Source of the DNA: an uncultured Actinomycetes bacterium
GTDB taxonomy: Bacteria; Actinomycetota; Acidimicrobiia; Acidimicrobiales; RAAP-2
NCBI GenBank assembly: GCA_903900235.1
Contig: CAIUMH010000136.1
Span: 1-33,490, forward strand
Reading direction: 5' to 3'
DNA: 33,490 bases
Below are positions 8,378 through 15,163 of the stretch, piece by piece (position 1 is the first letter of the stretch; each line of letters begins with the position of its first letter). Under the pieces are notes generated by a model. That model ran no database searches and had not been told where the DNA came from. It saw only the letters and a program-made list of their open reading frames with translations. A program made the translations under genes and the position numbers.

Positions 8378-8653
8378 CTAGATCCCGCCCTCGATCACCC
8401 GAGGGGGCTTCGGAAGCTGGTTCTTGAGGTGATCGTGGACGAAGCCGCCGGCCAAGAACGTCGAGGCCTCTGCCTCCTCCTTGGTCTCCCAGATGGCCAT
8501 GGAGACACCCTCGCCGTCGCCTGAGTCGATCCAGTTGAACGAGACGAAGCCGTCATGGGCCTTGAGGATGTCCCCGAAGTCGTTGCGTGCGAAGTGAGCG
8601 ATCTCCTCGGCGTCCTTCTGGTCGAACTCGTAGATGCGGACGATTCCGTGCAT
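8378..8653 (-). CDS. Small ABM-like dimeric alpha/beta-barrel protein, copy 1
   Basis: A 91-residue protein beginning MHGIVRIYEFD. Alternating strand, helix and strand segments with SFNWIDSGDGEGVSMAIW and a Glu-rich helix fit the ferredoxin-like dimeric barrel of antibiotic biosynthesis monooxygenase (ABM) and related stress or heme-handling proteins. No cofactor residues can be identified, so catalytic activity is uncertain. GAGGAGG precedes the ATG. The product is about 80 percent identical by eye to the gene at 9056-9331 and shares its ending PKPPRVIEG. It has its own hairpin terminator and a duplicated upstream region, so it is probably transcribed alone. Confidence 0.75.
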   Translation of the reverse strand: MHGIVRIYEFDQKDAEEIAHFARNDFGDILKAHDGFVSFNWIDSGDGEGVSMAIWETKEEAEASTFLAGGFVHDHLKNQLPKPPRVIEGGI

Positions 8654-9055
8654 AGTCCCTCCTCAGGGATGTTGGGATAGTCGATTCGATGCGAACACTA
8701 TCGGAATGCTTCCCCCCACACCACAGGCCGAACTCATCAGTCATTCACCGACTTCAGCGCTTCTGAACGCCGTCCTCGGAGAATCTCCGTCGTGATCATG
8801 ACAGCGAGGTCAGTGGCCACAGACCGAACGGTCGTATCGGATGATTGGACGACGTTCATTGATCAACCTGGCGCGAGCGCGCTGCGTCATGGCCACTCAG
8901 GCGCCGGTCACAGTGTGACGACGTCGTTGCGTCCACGGCTCCTCACTTGCACCACCCCGGCCGCGTGACAAGGTCGCCGAGACTCCTCCACCGAGATGGA
9001 GCAATCACACCGATCCAGTCCGTCCACCAAGGGCCGATCCGAATGGCGAGGAGGT
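8654..9055. other. Intergenic spacer of about 400 bases between the duplicates
   Basis: No reading frame here looks like a gene. The first 60 bases belong to the duplicated upstream region. Two odd palindromes with six-base arms and a one-base centre are seen: CGGAGA-A-TCTCCG (8777-8789) and GTCACA-G-TGTGAC (8907-8919). Near the stop of copy 2 is the palindrome GAGGTCTAGACCTC (9051-9064). These could be operators or chance; nothing else is evident. Confidence 0.5.
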
Positions 9056-9331
9056 CTAGACCTCGCCCTCGATCACCCGAGGAGGCTTCGGAAGTTGAGT
9101 CTTGAGGCGATCGTGAACGAAGCCGCCGGCCAGGAACGTCGAGGCCTCCGCCTCTTCCTTGGTCTCCCAGATGGCCATGGAGACACCCTCGCCGTCGCCT
9201 GAGTCGATCCAGTTGTAGGAGACGAACCCCTCATGGGCCTTGAGCATGTCGACAAATTCACTGCGAATGAAGCGAGCGATTTCCTCAGCGTCGTTCTTAT
9301 CGAACTCGTAGATGCGGACGATTCCGTGCAT
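9056..9331 (-). CDS. Small ABM-like dimeric alpha/beta-barrel protein, copy 2
   Basis: A 91-residue paralogue of copy 1, with the same start MHGIVRIYEFD, the same central block WIDSGDGEGVSMAIWETKEE, and the same end apart from the last residues. Differences are concentrated in the first helix (about 12-35), for example ARFIRSEFVDML in place of AHFARNDFGDIL. That pattern, with unchanged strands and a changed helix, suggests divergence at a dimer or partner surface. GAGGAG precedes the ATG. The palindrome at its stop codon replaces the long hairpin of copy 1. Function is unknown, as for copy 1. Confidence 0.75.
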   Translation of the reverse strand: MHGIVRIYEFDKNDAEEIARFIRSEFVDMLKAHEGFVSYNWIDSGDGEGVSMAIWETKEEAEASTFLAGGFVHDRLKTQLPKPPRVIEGEV

Positions 9332-9554
9332 GGTCTCTCCTCGGGGATTGGAAGGTATTCAATCCGAACGGAACCATATCGGAGTCCCACACCGCACGCC
9401 GTGGGCTGGCCCGCCACGCGCCATCCCATGGTGACGAACTACCTCGGCGGCTCATAACGCTGGGCATCGGCCGGTCTCCACGCTCGTCCCACACAGCGCC
9501 GGGCGCTGGTCCGAGACCGACCCGTGTCGCCATCGACCCCCTCCACCGAGAGCC

Positions 9555-9875
9555 CTAGGTGCGTTCGACGGAACTCCACCGCCGGACCGGCTCGTTGACC
9601 GTGCCGACCGTCGTGGAGAGCTCTTGGTAGACCTCGCGGCGACGGGATTTTGCCGACACGTGCGCTGGCTCGTTCACCCATGCTCGATAGGCCTCGTCGT
9701 CAGTGAATTCGACAATCGTCACCCGCTCGCCATCTTCGGCGTCGAAGGACTTCCACGACAGCAGGCCGGGATGACCAGGGGTAGCGGCATCCACCATCTC
9801 ATTGAGTTCGTTCTTGAGCGACAGCGCGCCGTCGAGCAGTCGGGAGCGAAAGACGACAACAATTCCGGCATACAT
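9555..9875 (-). CDS. Third ABM-like protein (antibiotic biosynthesis monooxygenase-type fold), divergent
   Basis: A 106-residue protein starting MYAGIVVVFRSRL. It contains HPGLLSWKSFDAEDGERVTIVEFTDD, whose pieces PGLLSWKSF and ERVTIVEF are typical ABM core strands, and then an AYRAW helix. It is only distantly similar to the two tandem copies, so this is an older relationship, but all three lie on the same strand within 1.5 kb. The start has no Shine-Dalgarno sequence; CATAAT lies at the leaderless distance. The C-terminal 20 residues are Arg- and Ser-rich and may be flexible. Confidence 0.7.
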   Translation of the reverse strand: MYAGIVVVFRSRLLDGALSLKNELNEMVDAATPGHPGLLSWKSFDAEDGERVTIVEFTDDEAYRAWVNEPAHVSAKSRRREVYQELSTTVGTVNEPVRRWSSVERT

Positions 9876-9881
9876 GGGCCA

Positions 9882-9887
9882 ATTATG
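9882..9887 (-). promoter_or_regulatory. Leaderless -10 candidate CATAAT (minus strand)
   Basis: Read on the minus strand, CATAAT matches five of six bases of the TATAAT consensus and is followed by six bases and the ATG at 9875. No Shine-Dalgarno sequence intervenes. Confidence 0.6.
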
Positions 9888-9899
9888 TCACTGGCCTGC

Positions 9900-9905
9900 C
9901 ATGAT
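9900..9905 (+). promoter_or_regulatory. Leaderless -10 candidate CATGAT (plus strand)
   Basis: CATGAT is followed by six bases and ATG 9912. Together with the minus-strand CATAAT it makes a back-to-back pair of leaderless promoters within 36 bases. Confidence 0.45.
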
Positions 9906-9911
9906 GCCTAG

Positions 9912-10703
9912 ATGGTCGACAACTCCGCATGGCTCCCCCCGAGGGGCTGGTACCCCGATCCAGGAGGCAGTGCCTCCTGGCGTTGGTGGGATGGGGCCCG
10001 GTGGACCGACGACCTTCACGCCTACCAGGCACCCTCGGCGGTCTCGACCGACATGCGCAGAGATGAGGCGGCTGCGGCGGCGAGATTCCTCCGCATCGGG
10101 ATCCCTCTGATCCTCGGCCTGGCCGTGATCAACGCCGTCACGCGGGTGGCCGATGCCCGGTACTGGCGAGCCACCTTCACCTGGTTCCGCTCCGCCCTGC
10201 GCGACATGGGGACGCCGGGCTTCGTGCTCGCTCAGCCTCCAAAGCAGCCCATGCTCTCGTCACTCATGACGATCCCCGAGCTGTTGATCGGCGTGGTAAC
10301 GCTGGTCCTGCTGTTGGTGGCCCAGCACAAGATGGCCACCATCGGCCGGGCCCTTGGAATGCGGGCGCGGCTGACCCCCACCTGGGGCGTGGTGATGTGG
10401 TTCATCCCCGGAGCCAACCTTGTGCTGCCCGCCCTCGTCTGGCGCGACCTCCTCCCCAATGGGCATCCGCTGCGTCGCCAGATCACCTTGGTTTGGATCG
10501 CCTACATCGGATCAGGGCTGATCGGCTTTCTCAGCATCCCGGCCGCCTTCGTCTCGGTGGTGCTCGTGGCGGTGGTGTCGGTTCTCAGCCTGATGCCCCT
10601 GGTTCTGGCCATCCGCCTTCTGCCCGAGATCATCAACGGGATCGTGGCTCAGCATGCCGCAGCCGCCGGGACCTCGGGGCAGAGCATTGTCGACGGCATC
10701 TAG
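9912..10703 (+). CDS. DUF2510/DUF4328 membrane protein
   Basis: The 263-residue protein opens with a DUF2510-like motif, PPRGWYPDPGGSASWRWWDG (about 8-27), followed by ARWTDDLH. Such cytosolic Trp-rich motifs precede membrane domains in many actinobacterial proteins. Four to five hydrophobic segments follow (about 60-80, 115-135, 155-172, 185-235). The WGVVMWFIPGANLVLPALVWRDL region has the W-FIP-N-P pattern of DUF4328. Function of the family is unknown; it is probably an inner-membrane protein. The gene is divergent from the third ABM-like gene and its likely promoter leaves almost no 5' leader. Confidence 0.8.
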   Translation: MVDNSAWLPPRGWYPDPGGSASWRWWDGARWTDDLHAYQAPSAVSTDMRRDEAAAAARFLRIGIPLILGLAVINAVTRVADARYWRATFTWFRSALRDMGTPGFVLAQPPKQPMLSSLMTIPELLIGVVTLVLLLVAQHKMATIGRALGMRARLTPTWGVVMWFIPGANLVLPALVWRDLLPNGHPLRRQITLVWIAYIGSGLIGFLSIPAAFVSVVLVAVVSVLSLMPLVLAIRLLPEIINGIVAQHAAAAGTSGQSIVDGI

Positions 10704-10748
10704 GATGCGATCGCTGGGAAGCACCAGCACGTTCTTTCGAGAGGAGAC

Positions 10749-11348
10749 ATGAGCATGTCGAACGCAGAGTGGGGACCCCTGGCCGGTCTGATCGGTACCT
10801 GGGAGGGCGACAAGGGACTTGATGTCTCCTTCCACAACGAGGAAGGCAAGATCGCCGACACCGGCTACTTCGAAGAGGCGACCTTCAAGGCATTTGGCCC
10901 GGTCGACAATGGCAAGCAGGTCCTCTTCGGTCTCGACTACAAGATGGCGGCCTGGCGCAAGGGTGAGGAGAACAGCAACCCGTTCCACACCGAGCTTGGC
11001 TACTGGCTCTGGGACGCAGCCAACAACCAGGTCATGCGCTGCTTCATGGTTCCTCGTGGCTCGGTGCTCATCGCCGGTGGCACCGCAGAGGCGAGCGCCA
11101 CATCGTTCACCATGTCCGCCGAGCTCGGCGAGCAGACCTATGGCATCTTGTCGAACAAGTACCTCGACGAGAATGCCCGAACGACTCGCTACGACTGCAG
11201 CATCACGATCGAGTCCGATGGCGTGTTCTCCTATGACACCACGACCGTCTACCAGCACTACCGCAGCAGTGATCCGATCATGCACACGGACCGCAACACC
11301 ATGACGCGCCGGACCCTCGAGGCCATCTTCGATGAGCCCGATCAGTAG
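10749..11348 (+). CDS. Nitrobindin/FABP-like heme-binding beta-barrel domain protein
   Basis: A 199-residue protein with PLAGLIGTWEGDKG near the N-terminus, the G-x-W-x-G entry motif of the nitrobindin/FABP-like (DUF1794, THAP4-type) beta barrels. Alternating strands continue to the C-terminus, where His-containing stretches (VYQHYRSS and IMHTDRNTMTRR) could supply the heme-iron ligand used by nitrobindins; this assignment is not certain. It is about 30-40 residues longer than typical single-domain members. GAGAGGAG precedes ATG 10749. It is followed at 58 bases by the acyl-CoA dehydrogenase gene on the same strand, so the two may be cotranscribed. Confidence 0.65.
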   Translation: MSMSNAEWGPLAGLIGTWEGDKGLDVSFHNEEGKIADTGYFEEATFKAFGPVDNGKQVLFGLDYKMAAWRKGEENSNPFHTELGYWLWDAANNQVMRCFMVPRGSVLIAGGTAEASATSFTMSAELGEQTYGILSNKYLDENARTTRYDCSITIESDGVFSYDTTTVYQHYRSSDPIMHTDRNTMTRRTLEAIFDEPDQ

Positions 11349-11406
11349 GACGCGCTGACTGACGTCACCGCGGGTCAGTGGATGATCCGGAGAACGAGGA
11401 GAGCAC

Positions 11407-12624
11407 ATGCTCAGTTGGTCTGAGGAGAACATCGCCATCCAGGAGGCCGTTCGAGCCTTCGTCGACAACGAGATTCGTCCCGTGCTCGACGATCTCGAAC
11501 ACGAAGGCGTTCCCCCGTACGCGGTCCTTCGCAAGATGTTTGCCACCTTCGGGATGGATGACATGGCCGTGGATGGCTTTCAGCGTCAGCTCGACCGCAA
11601 GGTCAGCGGCGAGGAGGCTCCTGCTGCCTCGCGTAGTGCCGGCCAGGTGGCGATGACCCTCATCCCCATCATCGAGCTCTGCCGCGTCAGCCCCGGCCTC
11701 GTCACGTCGCTCGGCGTATCGACCGGGCTGGCCGGCGGGACGATCATGAAGCTCGGCACTCCCGAACAGATGGAGCGCTGGGGCAAGGACCTGCTCACCC
11801 TGGCCAAGGTCGGAGCCTGGGCCATCACCGAGCCTGATTCTGGGTCTGATGCTCTCGGCGGCATGAGGACCACCGCCACCAAGGACGGTGACGAGTACGT
11901 GCTCAACGGGTCGAAGACCTGGATCACCAACGGTCCCTACGCCGACACCATCGTGATGTACGCCAAGCTCGACGACGGCACCGAGGCCGACCCTCGCAAC
12001 CGCAAGGTCCTCACCTTCGTGCTCGATTCCGGCATGGAGGGACTCGTGCAGTCCAAGCCCATGCGCAAGATGGGCCAGAAGTCGTCGCCGACCGGCGAGG
12101 TCTTCATGACCGACGTCCGAGTCGGGCTCGATCGTCTGCTCGGCGGGTCAGAGGCCCCCAAGGGTGGTGGTCGCCAGAGTGCCAAGGACAACTTCGTCAC
12201 CGAGCGCGCTGGCGTGGCGGCCATGTCGCTCGGCATCATCGAGGAGTGCCAGCGCCTCAGCATCGACTACGCCAAGGAGCGCAAGCTCTGGGGCAAGCCG
12301 ATCTCTGAGTACCAGCTCATCCAGCTCAAGCTCGCCGAGATGGAGGTGGCTCGCCTCAACGTGCAGAACCTGGTGTTCCGTCACATCGAGGCCGCCGCCG
12401 CCGGCCACCCCACCACCATGGCTGAGGCCTCGGCCATGAAGCTCTACTCGGCCCGCACCGCAGTGGCTGTGGCCAATGAGGCCATCCAGCTCTTCGGCGG
12501 CAATGGCTATGTGAGCGAGTACCGCGTCGAGCAGCTCGCCCGAGATGCACGTGTGCTGCAGATCTATGCCGGCACCGATGAGATGCAGGTCGTGGCCATC
12601 GCCAAGGACCTTCTCAACCGCTGA
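11407..12624 (+). CDS. Acyl-CoA dehydrogenase with catalytic Glu in the IVD/LCAD position
   Basis: A 405-residue FAD-dependent acyl-CoA dehydrogenase that would introduce the alpha-beta double bond of an acyl-CoA and pass electrons to ETF. Visible are WAITEPDSGSDALG (about 138-151), LNGSKTWITNG (about 166-176), ERKLWGKPI, and LFGGNGYVSEYRVEQLARDA near the end. The usual catalytic Glu of the YEGT motif is replaced: here the motif reads IYAGTDE. A Glu at about 266 in FVTERAGVAAM lies where isovaleryl-CoA and long-chain dehydrogenases keep theirs. The start is preceded by GAGGAG. With the thiolase downstream it suggests beta-oxidation or branched-chain acyl-CoA breakdown. Confidence 0.88.
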   Translation: MLSWSEENIAIQEAVRAFVDNEIRPVLDDLEHEGVPPYAVLRKMFATFGMDDMAVDGFQRQLDRKVSGEEAPAASRSAGQVAMTLIPIIELCRVSPGLVTSLGVSTGLAGGTIMKLGTPEQMERWGKDLLTLAKVGAWAITEPDSGSDALGGMRTTATKDGDEYVLNGSKTWITNGPYADTIVMYAKLDDGTEADPRNRKVLTFVLDSGMEGLVQSKPMRKMGQKSSPTGEVFMTDVRVGLDRLLGGSEAPKGGGRQSAKDNFVTERAGVAAMSLGIIEECQRLSIDYAKERKLWGKPISEYQLIQLKLAEMEVARLNVQNLVFRHIEAAAAGHPTTMAEASAMKLYSARTAVAVANEAIQLFGGNGYVSEYRVEQLARDARVLQIYAGTDEMQVVAIAKDLLNR

Positions 12625-12627
12625 CCC

Positions 12628-12671
12628 CCTGTGGCCGGCCTTCGGCAATTGCGCCGGAGGCCGGCCACAGG
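12628..12671 (+). terminator. Long hairpin between acyl-CoA dehydrogenase and thiolase genes
   Basis: The outer arms (12628-12640 and 12659-12671) are perfectly complementary over 13 base pairs. A further six pairs (one G-T) close around the loop AATTGC, giving 19 pairs in all. It starts four bases after the stop codon; a pyrimidine-rich stretch CTACTCTTCCCCTC follows. It probably terminates or attenuates transcription before the thiolase gene. Confidence 0.75.
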
Positions 12672-12734
12672 GCTACTCTTCCCCTCAGCAGGGGGGCGAG
12701 GTGGTCTCGCCTCCGCTCACCGTGGAGGAACTGA

Positions 12735-13970
12735 ATGTCTGAGGCCTGGATCATCGATGTCTGCCGCACCCCTCGTGGCGTCGGCAAGGTCGGCAAGGGT
12801 GCCCTCGCCGGCATGCACCCCCAGCAGCTCGGGGCGACCGTGCTCAAGGCCATCGCCGAGCGCAACAGCCTCGACACCGCTGATGTCGACGACGTCATCT
12901 GGGGAACCAGCATGCAGCTCGGCGCCCAGGGTGGAGACCTCGGTCGCATGGCTGCGTTGGACGCCGGGTACGACTACAAGTCGTCGGGCATGACCCTTGA
13001 CCGCTACTGCGGGTCGGGGATCACCACCACCAACCTCGGCGCTGCGACGATCATGGCCGGCTTCGCTGACCTTGTGGTCGCAGGTGGCACCGAGATGATG
13101 TCGACCTATGCAGCCGCCATGGGCAGCCGCAGCCCGTTCATGGACTCCGGCAACACCCGTCTGCGCGCCAACCATCCGCAGTCGAACCAGGGTGTGTGTG
13201 CGGACGCCATCGCCACCCTCGAGAACATCCCCCGTCGTGCCCTCGACGAGCTCGCTCTGGTCTCTCAGCAGCGAGCGGCCCGGGCCATCGAGGAGGGCCG
13301 CTTCTCCAAGAGCCTCATCCCGGTCTATGACGTCGACGGGACCCTGCTGCTCGACACCGAGGAGTTCCCTCGGCCCCAGACCACGATGGAGTCGCTCGAG
13401 TCGTTGGCCCCGTCCTTCGCTGGCATCGCCGACATCGCCCTCGACGAGAACGGCACGACCTTCCGTCAGCTCATCCTCCAGAAGTTCCCCGACCTCGAGA
13501 TCGAGCACGTCCACCACGCCGGGAACTCCTCGGGCGTCGTCGATGGCGCCGCAGCGGTCTTGCTGGCCAGCCCCGAGTACGCCAAGGCCCACGGCCTCAC
13601 CCCGCGTGCTCGCGTCGTCACCAGCGTGAACATGGGCGATGACCCGACCCTCATGCTCAATGCCCCGGTTCCGGCCGCTCGCAAGGCGCTGGCCAAGGCC
13701 AACATGACCTTCGACGACCTCGACCTGATCGAGATCAACGAGGCCTTCGCCGTCGTGACCGAGAAGTTCCTGCGCGACACCGATGTCGACCGTGAAAAGG
13801 TCAACCCCAATGGCGGCGCCATGGCACTCGGCCACCCGATCGGCGCCACCGGTGCCATCTTGATCGGCACGCTGCTCGACGAACTCGAGCGCACCGACAA
13901 GCAGGTCGGCCTCGTCACCATGTGCGCAGCGGGTGGCATGGCCCCCGCCGTGATCATCGAGCGGATCTGA
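12735..13970 (+). CDS. Acetyl-CoA acetyltransferase (thiolase)
   Basis: The 411-residue protein is a complete thiolase. The acyl-carrying Cys is about C92 in DRYCGSGITTTN. NEAFAV, NPNGGAMALGHPIGATGA (base His) and TMCAAGGMAPA (second Cys) follow in normal order and spacing. Thiolases either cleave 3-ketoacyl-CoA in beta-oxidation or condense two acetyl-CoA; the opening WIIDVCRTPRG is typical of FadA-type actinobacterial members. The Shine-Dalgarno region is GTGGAGGAACTGA before ATG 12735. It lies after the acyl-CoA dehydrogenase gene but is separated from it by a strong hairpin, so the two may be separately controlled. Confidence 0.9.
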   Translation: MSEAWIIDVCRTPRGVGKVGKGALAGMHPQQLGATVLKAIAERNSLDTADVDDVIWGTSMQLGAQGGDLGRMAALDAGYDYKSSGMTLDRYCGSGITTTNLGAATIMAGFADLVVAGGTEMMSTYAAAMGSRSPFMDSGNTRLRANHPQSNQGVCADAIATLENIPRRALDELALVSQQRAARAIEEGRFSKSLIPVYDVDGTLLLDTEEFPRPQTTMESLESLAPSFAGIADIALDENGTTFRQLILQKFPDLEIEHVHHAGNSSGVVDGAAAVLLASPEYAKAHGLTPRARVVTSVNMGDDPTLMLNAPVPAARKALAKANMTFDDLDLIEINEAFAVVTEKFLRDTDVDREKVNPNGGAMALGHPIGATGAILIGTLLDELERTDKQVGLVTMCAAGGMAPAVIIERI

Positions 13971-13977
13971 GTTGATC

Positions 13978-13994
13978 CGCCCGCTCAGCGGGCG
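13978..13994. terminator. Short convergent hairpin
   Basis: CGCCCGC-TCA-GCGGGCG forms seven base pairs. The loop is the stop codon of the CBS gene read on the minus strand. It lies between two convergent genes and could act on both transcripts. A second inverted repeat, GCGGATC (13961-13967) with GATCCGC (13974-13980), overlaps the thiolase end. Confidence 0.5.
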
Positions 13995-14416
13995 CTGATG
14001 TAATCGACCATCTGACGATGGGTGGCCTCGAGCTCGTCGATGCGAGCCTTGACCACATCGCCGATGGACACGATCCCTGACACCTCCCCGTCGATCACGA
14101 CGGGGAGGTGTCGGATCCGCAACTCGGTCATCCGTCCCATCAGATCATCGAGGACATCGGTGGGCTCACAGGTCTGCGGGTTGATGGACATGAGCGTCGC
14201 AACCCGCTGGTCGAGCACCATCGGTCCCGCCACATTGAGGGCTCGAACGATGTCGCGCTCGGAGAGGATGCCGGCGATCCGGCGACCGTCGTCGGTCACC
14301 ACCAGAGCTCCGATCTCGTAATGAGCCAAGGCGGCCAATGCTTCGGACACCGAAGCCGACCGGCTGACGGTCACCACTTCGGCACCCTTGTGCTCCAAGA
14401 GCCGTGCGACGTGCAT
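13985..14416 (-). CDS. CBS-pair domain protein
   Basis: The 143-residue protein consists of two CBS motifs (a Bateman module) and little else. The first runs about 8-65, with IGALVVTDDGRRIAGILSERDIVRAL. The second runs about 72-130, with IRHLPVVIDGEVSGIVSIGDVV. Such stand-alone modules bind adenine nucleotides and usually regulate a partner by energy state. No catalytic domain is fused. The start ATG 14416 follows GGGGGAGGGG. It is convergent with the thiolase gene, with 14 bases between. Confidence 0.88.
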   Translation of the reverse strand: MHVARLLEHKGAEVVTVSRSASVSEALAALAHYEIGALVVTDDGRRIAGILSERDIVRALNVAGPMVLDQRVATLMSINPQTCEPTDVLDDLMGRMTELRIRHLPVVIDGEVSGIVSIGDVVKARIDELEATHRQMVDYISAR

Positions 14417-14540
14417 GCGAACCCCTCCCCCTCACCCGGCCCGATCCCCTCGACCGGACCTCTTGGCCTCACCTTACGGATGAGTCCCCTCGTTGAGAAG
14501 GCCCCAGCGCCAAGTGATTGAAAGAACTTGGATTCACACG

Positions 14541-14580
14541 TTGACAGTGAGGGTGACAGTACAATCATTGACACCTGATC
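14541..14580 (+). promoter_or_regulatory. Promoter/operator region of the DinB-like gene
   Basis: TTGACA (14541-14546) and TACAAT (14560-14565) look like -35 and -10 elements, but only 13 bases separate them, less than the usual 16-18. TGACAGT occurs twice with a 12-base period (14542-14548 and 14554-14560) and TTGACA appears again at 14569. This may be a direct-repeat operator over a promoter. ACACCTGATC (14571-14580) lies just before the Shine-Dalgarno sequence and is also found at the same place before gabT. Confidence 0.4.
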
Positions 14581-14593
14581 GAGGAGCCGACCG

Positions 14594-15163
14594 ATGACCA
14601 CCGACCGCACCCTGCACTCGCTGCAACGCCGCCTGCGCGCCATGCACTCGCTGTACGAGGACGCCACCACCACCATGACCCTCGAGCAGGTCAACTACGT
14701 CGAGCGCGAGCCACTGCTGCCCATCGCCTTCTCGCTCTTCCACTACATCAACATGCAAGATGCCTCCATGATGCTGCTCACCGGCGAGGCCCCCCTCTAC
14801 GACGAGACCTGGGCGGAACGGATCAACCCGGCGATCAACGACCACGGCAAGCACAAGACGGTGCACGAGATGATGGACCAGCGCATCGGCGACTACGAGG
14901 CGTTCCTCGAGTACCAGACCGCTGTCTTTGCCAGGACTGAGCAATGGGTGGCCGGACTCGAGCCCGAGCAGCTCGACCGCGTCGTCATCGCTCACCCCCT
15001 TCCCGAGCAGGTAGCCAGCACCTACTCAGCTCGCGTCTGCGACGAGCGGGGCATCACCGTCCTTGACGCCCTCGAGTGTTGGATCTACCAGCACGGCCTG
15101 CGCCACATGGGCGAGATCGAGCACGGCCGGGCCCTCGTGGGCCTCGAGGGAATGACCTCCTAG
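14594..15163 (+). CDS. DinB-like four-helix bundle protein
   Basis: A 189-residue, mostly helical protein. SLFHYINMQDASMML, with His near 50, followed far downstream by YQHGLRHMGEIEHGRAL, supplies His residues in the spacing used by DinB/YfiT-type proteins to bind a metal. Such proteins are often thiol-dependent transferases (with mycothiol in Actinomycetota) or of unknown role. GAGGAG (14581-14586) lies seven bases before the ATG. The stop codon overlaps that of the convergent gene in the sequence CTAG. It is likely to be regulated, as repeats cover its promoter. Confidence 0.6.
   Translation: MTTDRTLHSLQRRLRAMHSLYEDATTTMTLEQVNYVEREPLLPIAFSLFHYINMQDASMMLLTGEAPLYDETWAERINPAINDHGKHKTVHEMMDQRIGDYEAFLEYQTAVFARTEQWVAGLEPEQLDRVVIAHPLPEQVASTYSARVCDERGITVLDALECWIYQHGLRHMGEIEHGRALVGLEGMTS

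Larger units (their letters stand above)
8378..9395 (-). repeat. Tandem gene duplication, two units about 680 bases apart
   Basis: The unit at about 8375-8715 is repeated at about 9053-9395. Similarity includes the coding region, the sequence around the stop codon (GGTCTAGA and CGCCCTCGATCACCCGAG on the plus strand) and about 60 bases upstream of the start, with a shared TATCGGA or similar block. The spacer between units is not similar. Limits are approximate because they were judged by eye. Confidence 0.75.

Noticed and set aside
8907-8919. GTCACA-G-TGTGAC as a CRP-type site
   Set aside because: CRP sites have TGTGA then TCACA with six bases between. Here the half-sites are reversed and nearly touching.
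10512-11564. 350-codon minus-strand frame across two plus-strand genes
   Set aside because: Spans gene ends and a spacer with no recognisable domain; both plus-strand genes have good ribosome sites.
12717-13835. Long minus-strand frame opposite the thiolase gene
   Set aside because: Antisense by-product of codon bias. The thiolase on the plus strand is complete and has normal motif order.
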